From: Candidatus Desulfacyla euxinica
GTDB taxonomy: Bacteria > Desulfobacterota > DSM-4660 > Desulfatiglandales > Desulfatiglandaceae
NCBI GenBank assembly: GCA_014382715.1
Contig: JACNJD010000200.1
Coordinates: 1 to 54,703, forward strand
Length of the DNA: 54,703 bases
Direction: 5' to 3'
In this document: positions 28,351-37,457 of the stretch, piece by piece
Numbering within the stretch: position 1 is the first letter of the stretch
Layout of the letters: each line of letters starts with the position of its first letter
Notes under the pieces: model-generated
Told to the model about the DNA's origin: nothing
Seen by the model: only the letters and a program-made list of their open reading frames with translations
Database searches by the model: none
Made by a program: the position numbers and the translations under genes

Positions 28351-31041
28351 TTAAGCAAGGACTTCTGCCACTTTGGACGCGGCCGCCGACGCCCTGATCA
28401 CAGAGTCGGGCACATCCATGGGAGCCTGGCAAAACCCGCATCCAAATATACCTTCTTTGGTGGTGCCAAATGGATTGCGTAACTCCTCGGGCACCGCAAT
28501 AAAACCGAATTCATCTAACTCCACGCCTAATTTCTCAGCGATTGAGATATTGCTCTCTGTGGGTATAAGGGCCTGAGAGAGGATCACCATGTCAAATTCT
28601 CGTGCCTCGAGCTCCCTGTTCACCGTGTCTTCATAGTGGATGACCGGATTTTGGCTCTCCTCATTCAGGGTCACCCGGCCCGGTCTCGCACGGATATATT
28701 CCACCTTGTATTCGCTCTTGGCACGGCGTACATACTCCTGAAAGCCCTTTCCCACTGCCCGCATATCCATATAGAATATGGTAGATGTCAGCTCCGGATA
28801 ATGTTCATGGGCCAGGATAGCCTCCTTTGTGGCGTGCATACAGCAGACCGCAGAGCAGTATTTCATATGCCGGATATCCCTTGACCCCACACACTGGATA
28901 AAACCGAGACGCTTGGGTTCTCTGCCATCGGAGGGACGTTGAAGATGACCGATGGTGGGGCCCGACGCACAAATCATCCTTTCAAACTGCATGGCAGTAA
29001 TAACGTCCTCGATCCTTCCCCACCCATACTCTATCAGGGGAGCGACATTATAAAGATCAAACCCGGTGGCAAGGACGACCGCACCCACATTCAACGTGGT
29101 CTCCCGCTCCTTCTGGTGGAAATCCACTGCCTCTGCCTTGCATGCCTGTACGCAGGTGTAGCATTCGGAGCAAACGCCGCACGAGATGCATCTCCTGGCC
29201 TCTGCCACGGTCTCGTTTTCGCTGAAACCCAGCTGGACTTCCTTGAAATTGCTTACCCTGTTTTCGGGTTCTATTCGGGGCATCCGGGTCCTGGGGATAT
29301 GTTCATAGCCGGCAGTGGGAATATCTTTGACCGGTTCCCATACCTTTCCCCGGCCCTCTTTGAGGTCAACACCACGGATGAGCCTGTCAATGGAATCAGC
29401 GGCCTGCTTGCCCGCTTCAATGGCCTCAATAACGGTCCTGGGACCGGTTACGGCATCCCCCCCGGCGAAGATGTCCGGATCATCTGTCTGCAGGGTAACG
29501 GGATCAACATTCATGGTGCCCCAGCCGGAAAGGGTGCAGCTGCATTCAGACCCCAGACAGGACCAGTCTGATTCCTGTCCGATGGCAGGGACCACACCAT
29601 CCACTTCCATAATGAACTCTGATCCCTCTATGGGTACGGGACGTCTACGACCGCTTTCATCCGGCTCCCCCAATCGCATCCTGAGGCATTCAACTGCCTT
29701 GACCCTCCCATCTTCGCCAATAATACGCGTGGGGTTTGTCAGGGGATATATGGGGATACCTTCTTCCCTGCATTCCTCGATCTCCTCCTCATTGGCCGGC
29801 ATTTCCTCTAAGCTGCGGCGGTAGAGGACAAAGGGCTCTTTTACACCCAGCCTTCGCGCCGTGCGGACCGTATCCATGGCTACATTACCGCCCCCTATCA
29901 CGGCGATCCGGTCTCCGAGGGAAACCTCTTTCCCTAAATTCACTTCCCGGAGAAAATCCACTCCGGGATAGACCCCTTCAAGATCCTCTCCCTCAATATT
30001 CAGACTCTTACATTCGTGAGCTCCGATACCCAAAAAAATGGCCTTATATTTTTTCTCGCGGAGTTCTTTCACGGTTATGTCTTTTCCAATTTCTACACCG
30101 GTCTTGATCTCTACCCCCATATCCCGGATGATCTGGATTTCGGCATTGATGATCTCTCTCGGGAGCCGGTACTCCGGAATTCCCACCGAGAGCATCCCTC
30201 CTGTAACCGGCAGTTTCTCATAGATGGTGACCCGGTAGCCCTCCCTGGCCAGATAATAGGCGCAGGAAAGCCCTGCAGGACCGGCACCGATAATGGCGGC
30301 CTTGTCTTCTTTCTTTTCTTTGACCTGGGGGATGTAACGCGTTTCTGAATTGAGATCGAGATCAGCGACAAAGCGTTTGATAAAATCAATGGCAACTGGT
30401 TCATCCACCTGACCCCGTGTACAGACGGATTCACACGGGTGATGGCAGACCCTGCCACAGATAGCAGGAAGCGGGTTTTCCTCTTTGATGAGTTTCAACG
30501 CCTCCTGAAATCTTCCCTGAGCAATAAGGGCAACATAACCCTGGACACTGATGTGGGCAGGACATTCGGCTTTACAGGGCGCTGTTCCCCTGCGGTCGAT
30601 GGCGAAGGTGGAAGGGACCGCCTGGGGGAAATATTTGTAAATTGCCCTCCTCTCCCCGAGACCGGCATTAAATTCATCAGAAACTGTTATGGGGCATCCT
30701 TCGATACATTCCCCACAGCCCACGCATTTCTCTTCGTCTATGAATCGGGCCTTTTTTATGATCTTTGCCTTAAAATCGCCTGAACTACCTGTGAGTTCCG
30801 ACAGTTCAGAATAGGTGATGAGTTCTACATTTTCATGATTCGCACATTCAATCATCTTCGGGGCCAGGATACACATGGAACAGTCATTGGTGGGAAAGGT
30901 CTTGTCTAACTGGGCCATACGTCCCCCGATGCTCGGCTTTTTTTCCAACAGATAGACCTTGATGCCCATATTGGCCAGGTCTATGGATGCCTGCATGCCT
31001 GCGATCCCACCGCCGATGACGAGTGTTGCTTTCTGGGTCAA
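28351..31041 (-). CDS. HdrA-type protein with a GltD-like (glutamate synthase small subunit) module inserted
   Basis: 896 aa; HdrA N-term 'LVIGGGIAGMQASIDLANMGIKVYLLEK', then GltD-like 'CKAECPAHISVQGYVALIAQGRFQEALKLI...AIIGAGPAGLSCAYYLAREGYRVTIYEK...GGGNVAMDTVRTARRLG', then HdrA C-term 'QCVGSRDIRHMKYCSAVCCMHATKEAIL'. Confidence 0.92.
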   Translation of the reverse strand: MTQKATLVIGGGIAGMQASIDLANMGIKVYLLEKKPSIGGRMAQLDKTFPTNDCSMCILAPKMIECANHENVELITYSELSELTGSSGDFKAKIIKKARFIDEEKCVGCGECIEGCPITVSDEFNAGLGERRAIYKYFPQAVPSTFAIDRRGTAPCKAECPAHISVQGYVALIAQGRFQEALKLIKEENPLPAICGRVCHHPCESVCTRGQVDEPVAIDFIKRFVADLDLNSETRYIPQVKEKKEDKAAIIGAGPAGLSCAYYLAREGYRVTIYEKLPVTGGMLSVGIPEYRLPREIINAEIQIIRDMGVEIKTGVEIGKDITVKELREKKYKAIFLGIGAHECKSLNIEGEDLEGVYPGVDFLREVNLGKEVSLGDRIAVIGGGNVAMDTVRTARRLGVKEPFVLYRRSLEEMPANEEEIEECREEGIPIYPLTNPTRIIGEDGRVKAVECLRMRLGEPDESGRRRPVPIEGSEFIMEVDGVVPAIGQESDWSCLGSECSCTLSGWGTMNVDPVTLQTDDPDIFAGGDAVTGPRTVIEAIEAGKQAADSIDRLIRGVDLKEGRGKVWEPVKDIPTAGYEHIPRTRMPRIEPENRVSNFKEVQLGFSENETVAEARRCISCGVCSECYTCVQACKAEAVDFHQKERETTLNVGAVVLATGFDLYNVAPLIEYGWGRIEDVITAMQFERMICASGPTIGHLQRPSDGREPKRLGFIQCVGSRDIRHMKYCSAVCCMHATKEAILAHEHYPELTSTIFYMDMRAVGKGFQEYVRRAKSEYKVEYIRARPGRVTLNEESQNPVIHYEDTVNRELEAREFDMVILSQALIPTESNISIAEKLGVELDEFGFIAVPEELRNPFGTTKEGIFGCGFCQAPMDVPDSVIRASAAASKVAEVLA

Positions 31042-31197
31042 ATCTACTGTCCTTTTTGTAAACTAAGAATTCAATAACTATGCGGGGCAGAAATACAAGT
31101 TCATGATACTGAACTTGCCACGCAGGCCAAAATACCATGTCCGTCAATTATGTCAAGTGAAAAATGGTTAAAAAATGCATATAATAATAGTTTGTTA

Positions 31198-31211
31198 TGT
31201 CAATATTGACA
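31198..31211. promoter_or_regulatory. Perfect 14-bp palindrome TGTCAATATTGACA, candidate operator in the divergent hdrA/iclR promoter region
   Basis: Read directly; half-site-like tgtcaa at 31151 and ttgaca near 31227. Confidence 0.5.
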
Positions 31212-31282
31212 GGATAGGGATTCATGTTGACAAATGATTATCGAGAGATATAGAATATCTAAAAAATTCAGCAGGGTGAACA

Positions 31283-32068
31283 ATGGCGACAAAATATCAG
31301 GCTCCATCGGTAAAAAAGGCATTCCAGATATTGAAGCTCATCTCGGGGACGAACCATGGATTGGGGATCACCGAACTGGCAAATAATCTCGAAATGAGCA
31401 AGGGTACTGTTCATGGCATAATCTTTGCGCTGGAGGATTCGGGGGCTATTATAAGGGATCCTGTAACAAAAAAATATACCCTTGGTGTCACCCTCTTTGA
31501 ATTAGGGAAGTTAGCCTATTCTCAAATTGACCTGATGGCCCTGGCAAGACCGGTCATGGAAGAGTTGATGGAGAGGACAGAAGAATCAGTCTATGTGGGT
31601 GTTATGAACGGGGGGCACATAACCATACTGGATATAGTTGAATCCAGCCAGGACCTCAAGATTACCTCCCCGAGAGGGACTGCCATTCCCCTTTTTGCAG
31701 GGGCCACGGGAAAAGTAATTTTGGCCTCAATGGAGAACCCGCAGGCCCTTAATATCATAACGAAAAATGGTCTCCCCAGGTTTACAGAACACACGATCAC
31801 AGATCCGGTGCGTTATCTTGAAGAGGTGGAGTCTGCCAGGAAAAATGGGTATGCCACTGATTATGAGGAGTATATCTCTGGTGTGAGAGCTATTGCCTCA
31901 CCTATCAGGGGGTGGAAACCCTTGATATCAGCTCTCTGGGTCGTGGGGTTTAAGACGAGCCTCAACGACCATAAAATGGAGGATCTGATACCGGCCACAA
32001 GGGAGGCGGCAGAGGAGATCAGCCGCAGGATTTCTACATTAAATTCAGTCCATCCGGCACAAGAATAA
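31283..32068 (+). CDS. IclR family transcriptional regulator
   Basis: 261 aa; N-terminal wHTH 'SVKKAFQILKLISGTNHGLGITELANNLEMSKGTVHGIIFAL', IclR effector domain. Confidence 0.95.
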   Translation: MATKYQAPSVKKAFQILKLISGTNHGLGITELANNLEMSKGTVHGIIFALEDSGAIIRDPVTKKYTLGVTLFELGKLAYSQIDLMALARPVMEELMERTEESVYVGVMNGGHITILDIVESSQDLKITSPRGTAIPLFAGATGKVILASMENPQALNIITKNGLPRFTEHTITDPVRYLEEVESARKNGYATDYEEYISGVRAIASPIRGWKPLISALWVVGFKTSLNDHKMEDLIPATREAAEEISRRISTLNSVHPAQE

Positions 32069-32097
32069 CTCAGCGCTTATGCCCATGAACCGTTACG

Positions 32098-32289
32098 GTG
32101 AAGGGTAGGGGGGTCTTGTCCATGGGTCTTAAAACCAAAACCAAGTGTCTCATCGCTTTAATCCTCCTGGGAGTCGTGGATGCAGTGATTCCCGTTCCCA
32201 TCCTTGTGGTAATACTCCTGTATGTGCTGTCTCAGAGACCGCCATGGTTCAAAGACCTTGTGCAGGAAATCTACGACAAGAAAGATTAG
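32098..32289 (+). CDS. Small single-TM protein
   Basis: 63 aa; 'CLIALILLGVVDAVIPVPILVVILLYVLSQRPPWFKDLVQEIY'; better start probably ATG 32122. Confidence 0.5.
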   Translation: MKGRGVLSMGLKTKTKCLIALILLGVVDAVIPVPILVVILLYVLSQRPPWFKDLVQEIYDKKD

Positions 32290-32516
32290 AATATTTTCTT
32301 CCTTATAATCCTTATCCGGATAAACCGGAATTGCGAATTTAGGAATTGAGGGATTGGGGAATTAAAAAAATCTCCTTAACGTAATCCATTAATCCCGATC
32401 TCTGAAATTTCTAATTTGGGGTGTGAAACTTCAGTTATGCCTTGACTTGGCCCGGTCTGAATCCTATTCTCAAATCCATCAACAAAACCCATTCTGAATT
32501 TTTCTAATAATTTTTT

Positions 32517-33653
32517 ATGAGGAAGGAGAAAGTTATGAAAAATATCATTGCGTCGTTTTTCTTTTGTCTGCTGGTCGGGTTTGCTTCCCTGACCTTGGCC
32601 GCCGAGCCGGTTATCATCGGGGTATATTTCCCAATGACCGGCCCTTCCGCGGTTTACGGGCAGATCGGGTATAAGGGGCTTCAATTGGCCCAGCAGGAGC
32701 GCCCCACCGTATTGGGAAGACCGGTTCAACTCATTATGACCGATAATAAGTCTGACAAGGTGGAAAGCGCAAATGCCGTTTCCCGTTTGATCCAGAAGGA
32801 AAAGGCCGATGTGGTGATCGGAGGTCTCACATCTTCCAATACGCTCTCGGGTGGTCCGGTGGCCGAGAAGGCCAGGGTGCCAATGCTTTCCCCGTGGGCT
32901 ACCAATCCGCTGGTCACCCAGAACAAGAAATACATCTTCCGGGCCTGCTTTATCGATCCTTTTCAGGGATATGTGGCTGCTAAATTTGCCCGCGAGGAGT
33001 TAAATGCCAAGACCGCTGCAGTGTTGATAGACATTACACAGGACTACTGTGTGGGTATCGCCAATTTTTTCATGAAGAACTTTAAGAAGATGGGAGGGAA
33101 GATCGTTTTCAAGGCCTATTACAACACCGGTGACATGGATTTTACCGGCCAGCTTGCCGGCATGATCGCCAAAAAACCTGATGTGATTTACTGCCCGGGA
33201 TATTTTAAAGAGCTTGCTCTGATTGCCCGTCAGGCACGGGAGCAGGGTTTGAAACAGCCGATACTCTCTGGCGATGCGGCGCAGGCCGATGAGTTGATCA
33301 AGATCGGTGGAGAGGCAGTGGAAGGTCTTTCCTTTACCACGCATTTTGACGAAGAGGGGGTTGTTACCCAATCCGGCAAGAAATTCGTGGCAGCCTTTCG
33401 CAAGGCATATCCGGGCATTATCCCTGACTCGGTTTCCGCTCTTTCCTATGACACGTACAACATCCTGTTAGACGCCATTGAACGAGCCGGCAGTACTGAC
33501 AAGGAAAGGGTAACTGCCGAGTTGGCCAAGACCAGAAACTTCCCCGGTGCCACCGGTGTTATGACCATGAAAAACCACGATATGATCAAGCCCGCTGTGA
33601 TATTGACCGTGAAAAACGGCAAGTTCAAGTGGTTGGCCACCGTTAATCCCTAA
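32517..33653 (+). CDS. livK: branched-chain amino acid-type ABC transporter substrate-binding protein
   Basis: 378 aa; signal peptide, then 'PVIIGVYFPMTGPSAVYGQIGYKGLQLAQ'. Confidence 0.92.
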   Translation: MRKEKVMKNIIASFFFCLLVGFASLTLAAEPVIIGVYFPMTGPSAVYGQIGYKGLQLAQQERPTVLGRPVQLIMTDNKSDKVESANAVSRLIQKEKADVVIGGLTSSNTLSGGPVAEKARVPMLSPWATNPLVTQNKKYIFRACFIDPFQGYVAAKFAREELNAKTAAVLIDITQDYCVGIANFFMKNFKKMGGKIVFKAYYNTGDMDFTGQLAGMIAKKPDVIYCPGYFKELALIARQAREQGLKQPILSGDAAQADELIKIGGEAVEGLSFTTHFDEEGVVTQSGKKFVAAFRKAYPGIIPDSVSALSYDTYNILLDAIERAGSTDKERVTAELAKTRNFPGATGVMTMKNHDMIKPAVILTVKNGKFKWLATVNP

Positions 33654-33889
33654 CCCGGATAAACCGGAAAAATGCCTAAAGTTGATGTTTGTTTTTTCAT
33701 TCGATGTTGGACGTTCGATGTTCGATGTTCATCTTTCAAAACAACCCCGTATGGCCATAAATGCAACCTTTGAAACCCCTGCCCGCAATGGTTCGCAACG
33801 CGAGGCAGGCGGGTTTGAACCCGTAAACGGGTACGAATTATGTCTGAACTGAATCCGCAATCCGCAATCCGCAATCCGAAATACTACTC

Positions 33890-34777
33890 TTGACTTTCCA
33901 GCTTTTCATACAACAATTGATAAACGGGATGAGTCTCGGCACCTTGTATGGCCTGATAGCCATCGGTTATACAATGGTTTACGGTATCCTTCGGCTGATC
34001 AACTTTGCCCATGCCGACGTCATGATGATGTCGACCTATTTCGCTTTTTTCGGCATTTCCATGTTTGCTCTTCCCTGGTGGGTAGCGGCCATCATTGCCA
34101 TGATACTGACCGCCCTCCTGGGCATCATGATAGATCAGGGAGCCTACCGTCCTTTGCGCCGGGCGCCGCGCATCAGCGCATTGATCACCGCCATAGGCGT
34201 CTCCTTCCTTCTGGAGAACCTTGGGCTGGTGATTTTCGGCAGCAGACCAAGGGCATTTTTCCGACCGGAGATATTCAGACCGGTTTGGCAATTCGGCGAA
34301 ATCCACGTGCTCAGCCTTTCAGTCTATACCATCTGCATTACCGCGGTACTCCTGGTTTTTGTGTACATCATTATTTATCGCACCCGCATCGGTATGGCCA
34401 TGAGAGCCATCTCCAGGGACATGCAGACCGTTCCTCTCATGGGGGTCGACCTTAACCGTGTTATCGCCTTTACCTTTGGCATGGGTTCGGCTCTGGCCGC
34501 TGCCGGGGGTATCTTGTGGGCCATGAAATACCCACAGATCGAGCCCCTGATGGGCATCTTTCCCGGTCTCAAAGCCTTTGTTGCGGCAGTGCTGGGTGGG
34601 ATTGGGAACGTCTTTGGAGCGGTTATCGGCGGATTTATCTTAGGCGTTACCGAAATACTTCTCGTGGCCTTTTTTCCGGAGTTCTCCGGCTATCGGGATG
34701 CCCTTGCCTTCCTGCTGTTGATCTTGGTGCTCCTGTTCCGTCCAACCGGAATCATGGGTGAGGTGTTGCCGGAATGA
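33890..34777 (+). CDS. livH: branched-chain amino acid-type ABC transporter permease LivH
   Basis: 295 aa; 'QQLINGMSLGTLYGLIAIGYTMVYGILRLINFAHAD'. Confidence 0.95.
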   Translation: MTFQLFIQQLINGMSLGTLYGLIAIGYTMVYGILRLINFAHADVMMMSTYFAFFGISMFALPWWVAAIIAMILTALLGIMIDQGAYRPLRRAPRISALITAIGVSFLLENLGLVIFGSRPRAFFRPEIFRPVWQFGEIHVLSLSVYTICITAVLLVFVYIIIYRTRIGMAMRAISRDMQTVPLMGVDLNRVIAFTFGMGSALAAAGGILWAMKYPQIEPLMGIFPGLKAFVAAVLGGIGNVFGAVIGGFILGVTEILLVAFFPEFSGYRDALAFLLLILVLLFRPTGIMGEVLPE

Positions 34778-35823
34778 CTCCCAAGACGCGCGACCGATGG
34801 CTGACTTACCTCAGCGTCCTGGTTTTATTGGGTATCTTGGTGCTTGCCCAGGAATATGCCGATGAATACCAGGTCCGCATTCTTAATATGGTGGCCATCT
34901 ACATTACCCTGGCGGTTTCATACAACCTGATAAACGGGGTCACCGGCCAGTTTTCCCTGGAACCCAACGCGTTTGTTGCATTAGGAGCCTATACGGCCTC
35001 TTTATTGACGCTCACACCTTTGGAAAAGGGGATGAGTTTTATCATCGATCCCTGCATCTGGCCCCTGTCGGTAATCAGCATCCCGTTTTTACCCGCGGTG
35101 ATAATAGGGGGGCTGGTTGCGGCCTTTTTCGGTTTTTTGATGGGTTTTCCCGTTTTTCGGGTGCGGGGTGATTATCTCGCTATTGTTACCCTCGGTTTTG
35201 GCGAGGTCATCAGAGTGGTGGCCAACAACCTGCAGAGTGTGACCAACGGGCCTCTAGGCCTGAAGGGTATCGCCCTTTATACAAACCTGTGGTGGTCATG
35301 GGGGCTGGCCCTGGTCACGTTGTTTGTGATCAACCGGCTGGTCAAATCATCCTATGGCCGGGCCTTGAAGGCGATCCGCGAAAATGAATTGGCCGCAGAA
35401 AGCATGGGGATCAACGCCTTCAGACATAAGCTGTTGGCCTTTACCATGTCCGCCTTTTTTGAGGGAATGGCCGGTGCGCTCCTGGCCCACCTCATCACCA
35501 CGATCAGCCCAATGCTCTTTACCTTCTTCATGACCTTCAACCTGCTCATTATCATTACCATTGGCGGGCTGGGATCCATTACCGGTTCGGTGCTGGCTGC
35601 CATTGCCTTTGCCTGGGGCTCTGAGCTTTTGAGGGCGGTGGAAGAACCCATTAACATTCTCGGTCTGTATACTATTCCCGGTATTCCGGGGATGCGCATG
35701 GTCATCTTCAGCATCATCCTCATTGTGGTTATGATCTTTGCCCGCAAGGGTTTCATGGGCCGCAGAGAATTCACCTGGCAATGGCTCTTTGACCGCATGC
35801 ACAGAAAGGGGATCGGGTTATGA
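34774..35823 (+). CDS. livM: branched-chain amino acid-type ABC transporter permease LivM
   Basis: 349 aa; 'ITLAVSYNLINGVTGQFSLEPNAFVALGAYTASLL'; overlaps livH by 4 nt. Confidence 0.95.
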   Translation: MTPKTRDRWLTYLSVLVLLGILVLAQEYADEYQVRILNMVAIYITLAVSYNLINGVTGQFSLEPNAFVALGAYTASLLTLTPLEKGMSFIIDPCIWPLSVISIPFLPAVIIGGLVAAFFGFLMGFPVFRVRGDYLAIVTLGFGEVIRVVANNLQSVTNGPLGLKGIALYTNLWWSWGLALVTLFVINRLVKSSYGRALKAIRENELAAESMGINAFRHKLLAFTMSAFFEGMAGALLAHLITTISPMLFTFFMTFNLLIIITIGGLGSITGSVLAAIAFAWGSELLRAVEEPINILGLYTIPGIPGMRMVIFSIILIVVMIFARKGFMGRREFTWQWLFDRMHRKGIGL

Positions 35824-36596
35824 GCCTTCTAAAAATAAAGGGACTGACCATGCGCTTTGGCGGTCTGTTGGCCGTGACCGACTTCAACCTGAATCTGGAA
35901 AAGGGTGAGCTGGTGGGACTTATCGGACCTAACGGTGCCGGCAAGACTACCGCCTTCAACATGATCACAGGACGGTTGAAACCGACAGAAGGCTCCATGA
36001 TTTTCAACGGTTTGGACATAGACGGGAAAAAACCCAGCCAGATAAACAGGCTGGGTATCGGGCGTACCTTCCAGAACATTCACCTCCTCACCGAGATGTC
36101 AGCCCTGGAAAACGTTATGATGTCTTTTCACGGTCGTCTGAAGTCCCCGTTCTGGGCCCCAATTCTTGGGTTTCCAGGTTACGCCCGTGAAGAAAGGACC
36201 ATGTTGAAAGAATCTCATGATCTCCTTGAGAGGGTAGGACTCGAAGACCTGGCACAGACCGAGGCCGGCAACCTCGCCTATGGTCAGCAGCGCCGCTTGG
36301 AGATCGCCAGGGCCTTAGGCACGCATCCCAAGCTGCTTCTCCTGGACGAGCCTGCCGCGGGTATGAACCCCCGTGAAACAAATGCCCTTATGGAGTTGAT
36401 TTTGACGATTCGTCGTGATTTCGATCTTACGGTGCTGCTCATTGAGCACGATATGAAATTTGTTATGGGTCTGTGCGAGCGCTTAGTGGTCTTAGATAAC
36501 GGCGCTACCATCGCCAGGGGACTTCCCGTAGAGATTCAACAGAACAAGAAGGTGATTACTGCTTATCTGGGAGAGAGAAAAAGTGCTGGTCGTTGA
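35820..36596 (+). CDS. livG: branched-chain amino acid-type ABC transporter ATPase LivG
   Basis: 258 aa; Walker A 'GPNGAGKTT', 'LLLDEPAAGMNPRET'. Confidence 0.95.
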   Translation: MSLLKIKGLTMRFGGLLAVTDFNLNLEKGELVGLIGPNGAGKTTAFNMITGRLKPTEGSMIFNGLDIDGKKPSQINRLGIGRTFQNIHLLTEMSALENVMMSFHGRLKSPFWAPILGFPGYAREERTMLKESHDLLERVGLEDLAQTEAGNLAYGQQRRLEIARALGTHPKLLLLDEPAAGMNPRETNALMELILTIRRDFDLTVLLIEHDMKFVMGLCERLVVLDNGATIARGLPVEIQQNKKVITAYLGERKSAGR

Positions 36597-37299
36597 GAAT
36601 CTGAGTGTCAATTATGGCGGCGTAAGAGCCTTGAGGGGTGTCAGCCTGAAGGTGGATCAGGGGCAGATCTGCACCCTGATCGGGTCCAATGGCGCAGGAA
36701 AATCAACCACGGTGCGCGCCATATCAGGCCAGATCAAGGGGATGGGGGGCAGCATAATTAGCGGGTGCATTACTTTCGAGGACCAGGCCATAACCACCAT
36801 ACCTGTGCACCATATCGCCCGTTTAGGTGTGGTGCAGGTTCCGGAGGGCCGCCGAGTGTTCCCCAACCTCACAGTCAGGGAGAATCTATTCATGGGCGGC
36901 TACAACCGTTCCCGCGACTCTGGTTTTGCCTCGGATATAGAGCATATTTTTTCCCTGTTTCCCCGTTTGAAGGAGCGCTATAACCAATTAGGCGGGACCC
37001 TGTCCGGGGGCGAGCGTCAAATGCTGGCCATTGGTCGTGCCATCATGGCCAAACCCAAGCTGATTATGATGGATGAGCCATCCCTCGGTCTTGCCCCCAA
37101 CGTGGTGGATGAGGTCTTTGATATCATCCAGGATATCAACAGTGCGGGCACCACCATTCTTTTGATTGAGCAGAATGCCATGGCTGCCCTCAGTGTGTCT
37201 GACTATGGCTATGTGCTGGAAACCGGTGAGATCCGCATGGAGGGCCCCGGAAAGGAACTCCTGGATGATGAGCGGGTCATAAACGCCTATCTCGGATAG
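36583..37299 (+). CDS. livF: branched-chain amino acid-type ABC transporter ATPase LivF
   Basis: 238 aa, GTG start; 'GSNGAGKST', 'LSGGERQMLAIGRAIM'. Confidence 0.95.
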   Translation: MLVVENLSVNYGGVRALRGVSLKVDQGQICTLIGSNGAGKSTTVRAISGQIKGMGGSIISGCITFEDQAITTIPVHHIARLGVVQVPEGRRVFPNLTVRENLFMGGYNRSRDSGFASDIEHIFSLFPRLKERYNQLGGTLSGGERQMLAIGRAIMAKPKLIMMDEPSLGLAPNVVDEVFDIIQDINSAGTTILLIEQNAMAALSVSDYGYVLETGEIRMEGPGKELLDDERVINAYLG

Positions 37300-37457
37300 A
37301 GAACCAGGAGTGCCTAAAGTGATCTAAAATGCCTAAAGTGACTAAAGTTAAAGGCATCATCTCAATAAACCGGGGGAACGGCAGTAATGGCTCAATATCA
37401 TCTGGTCAAGGTTTTACAAAAGGTTGACGCTGGATTTCCAGTTTCCAATTTCCAGTT

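Noticed and set aside
28939-29571. 210-aa plus-strand ORF
   Set aside because: Antisense to the HdrA-GltD fusion; no independent support.
28351-31041. Misassembly joining HdrA and a separate gltD
   Set aside because: The GltD module sits between HdrA N- and C-terminal parts in one uninterrupted frame, consistent with a real nested fusion.
33851-33880. Possible CRISPR-like repeat
   Set aside because: Units are only 7 bp and directly adjacent with no spacers; no cas genes in the window.
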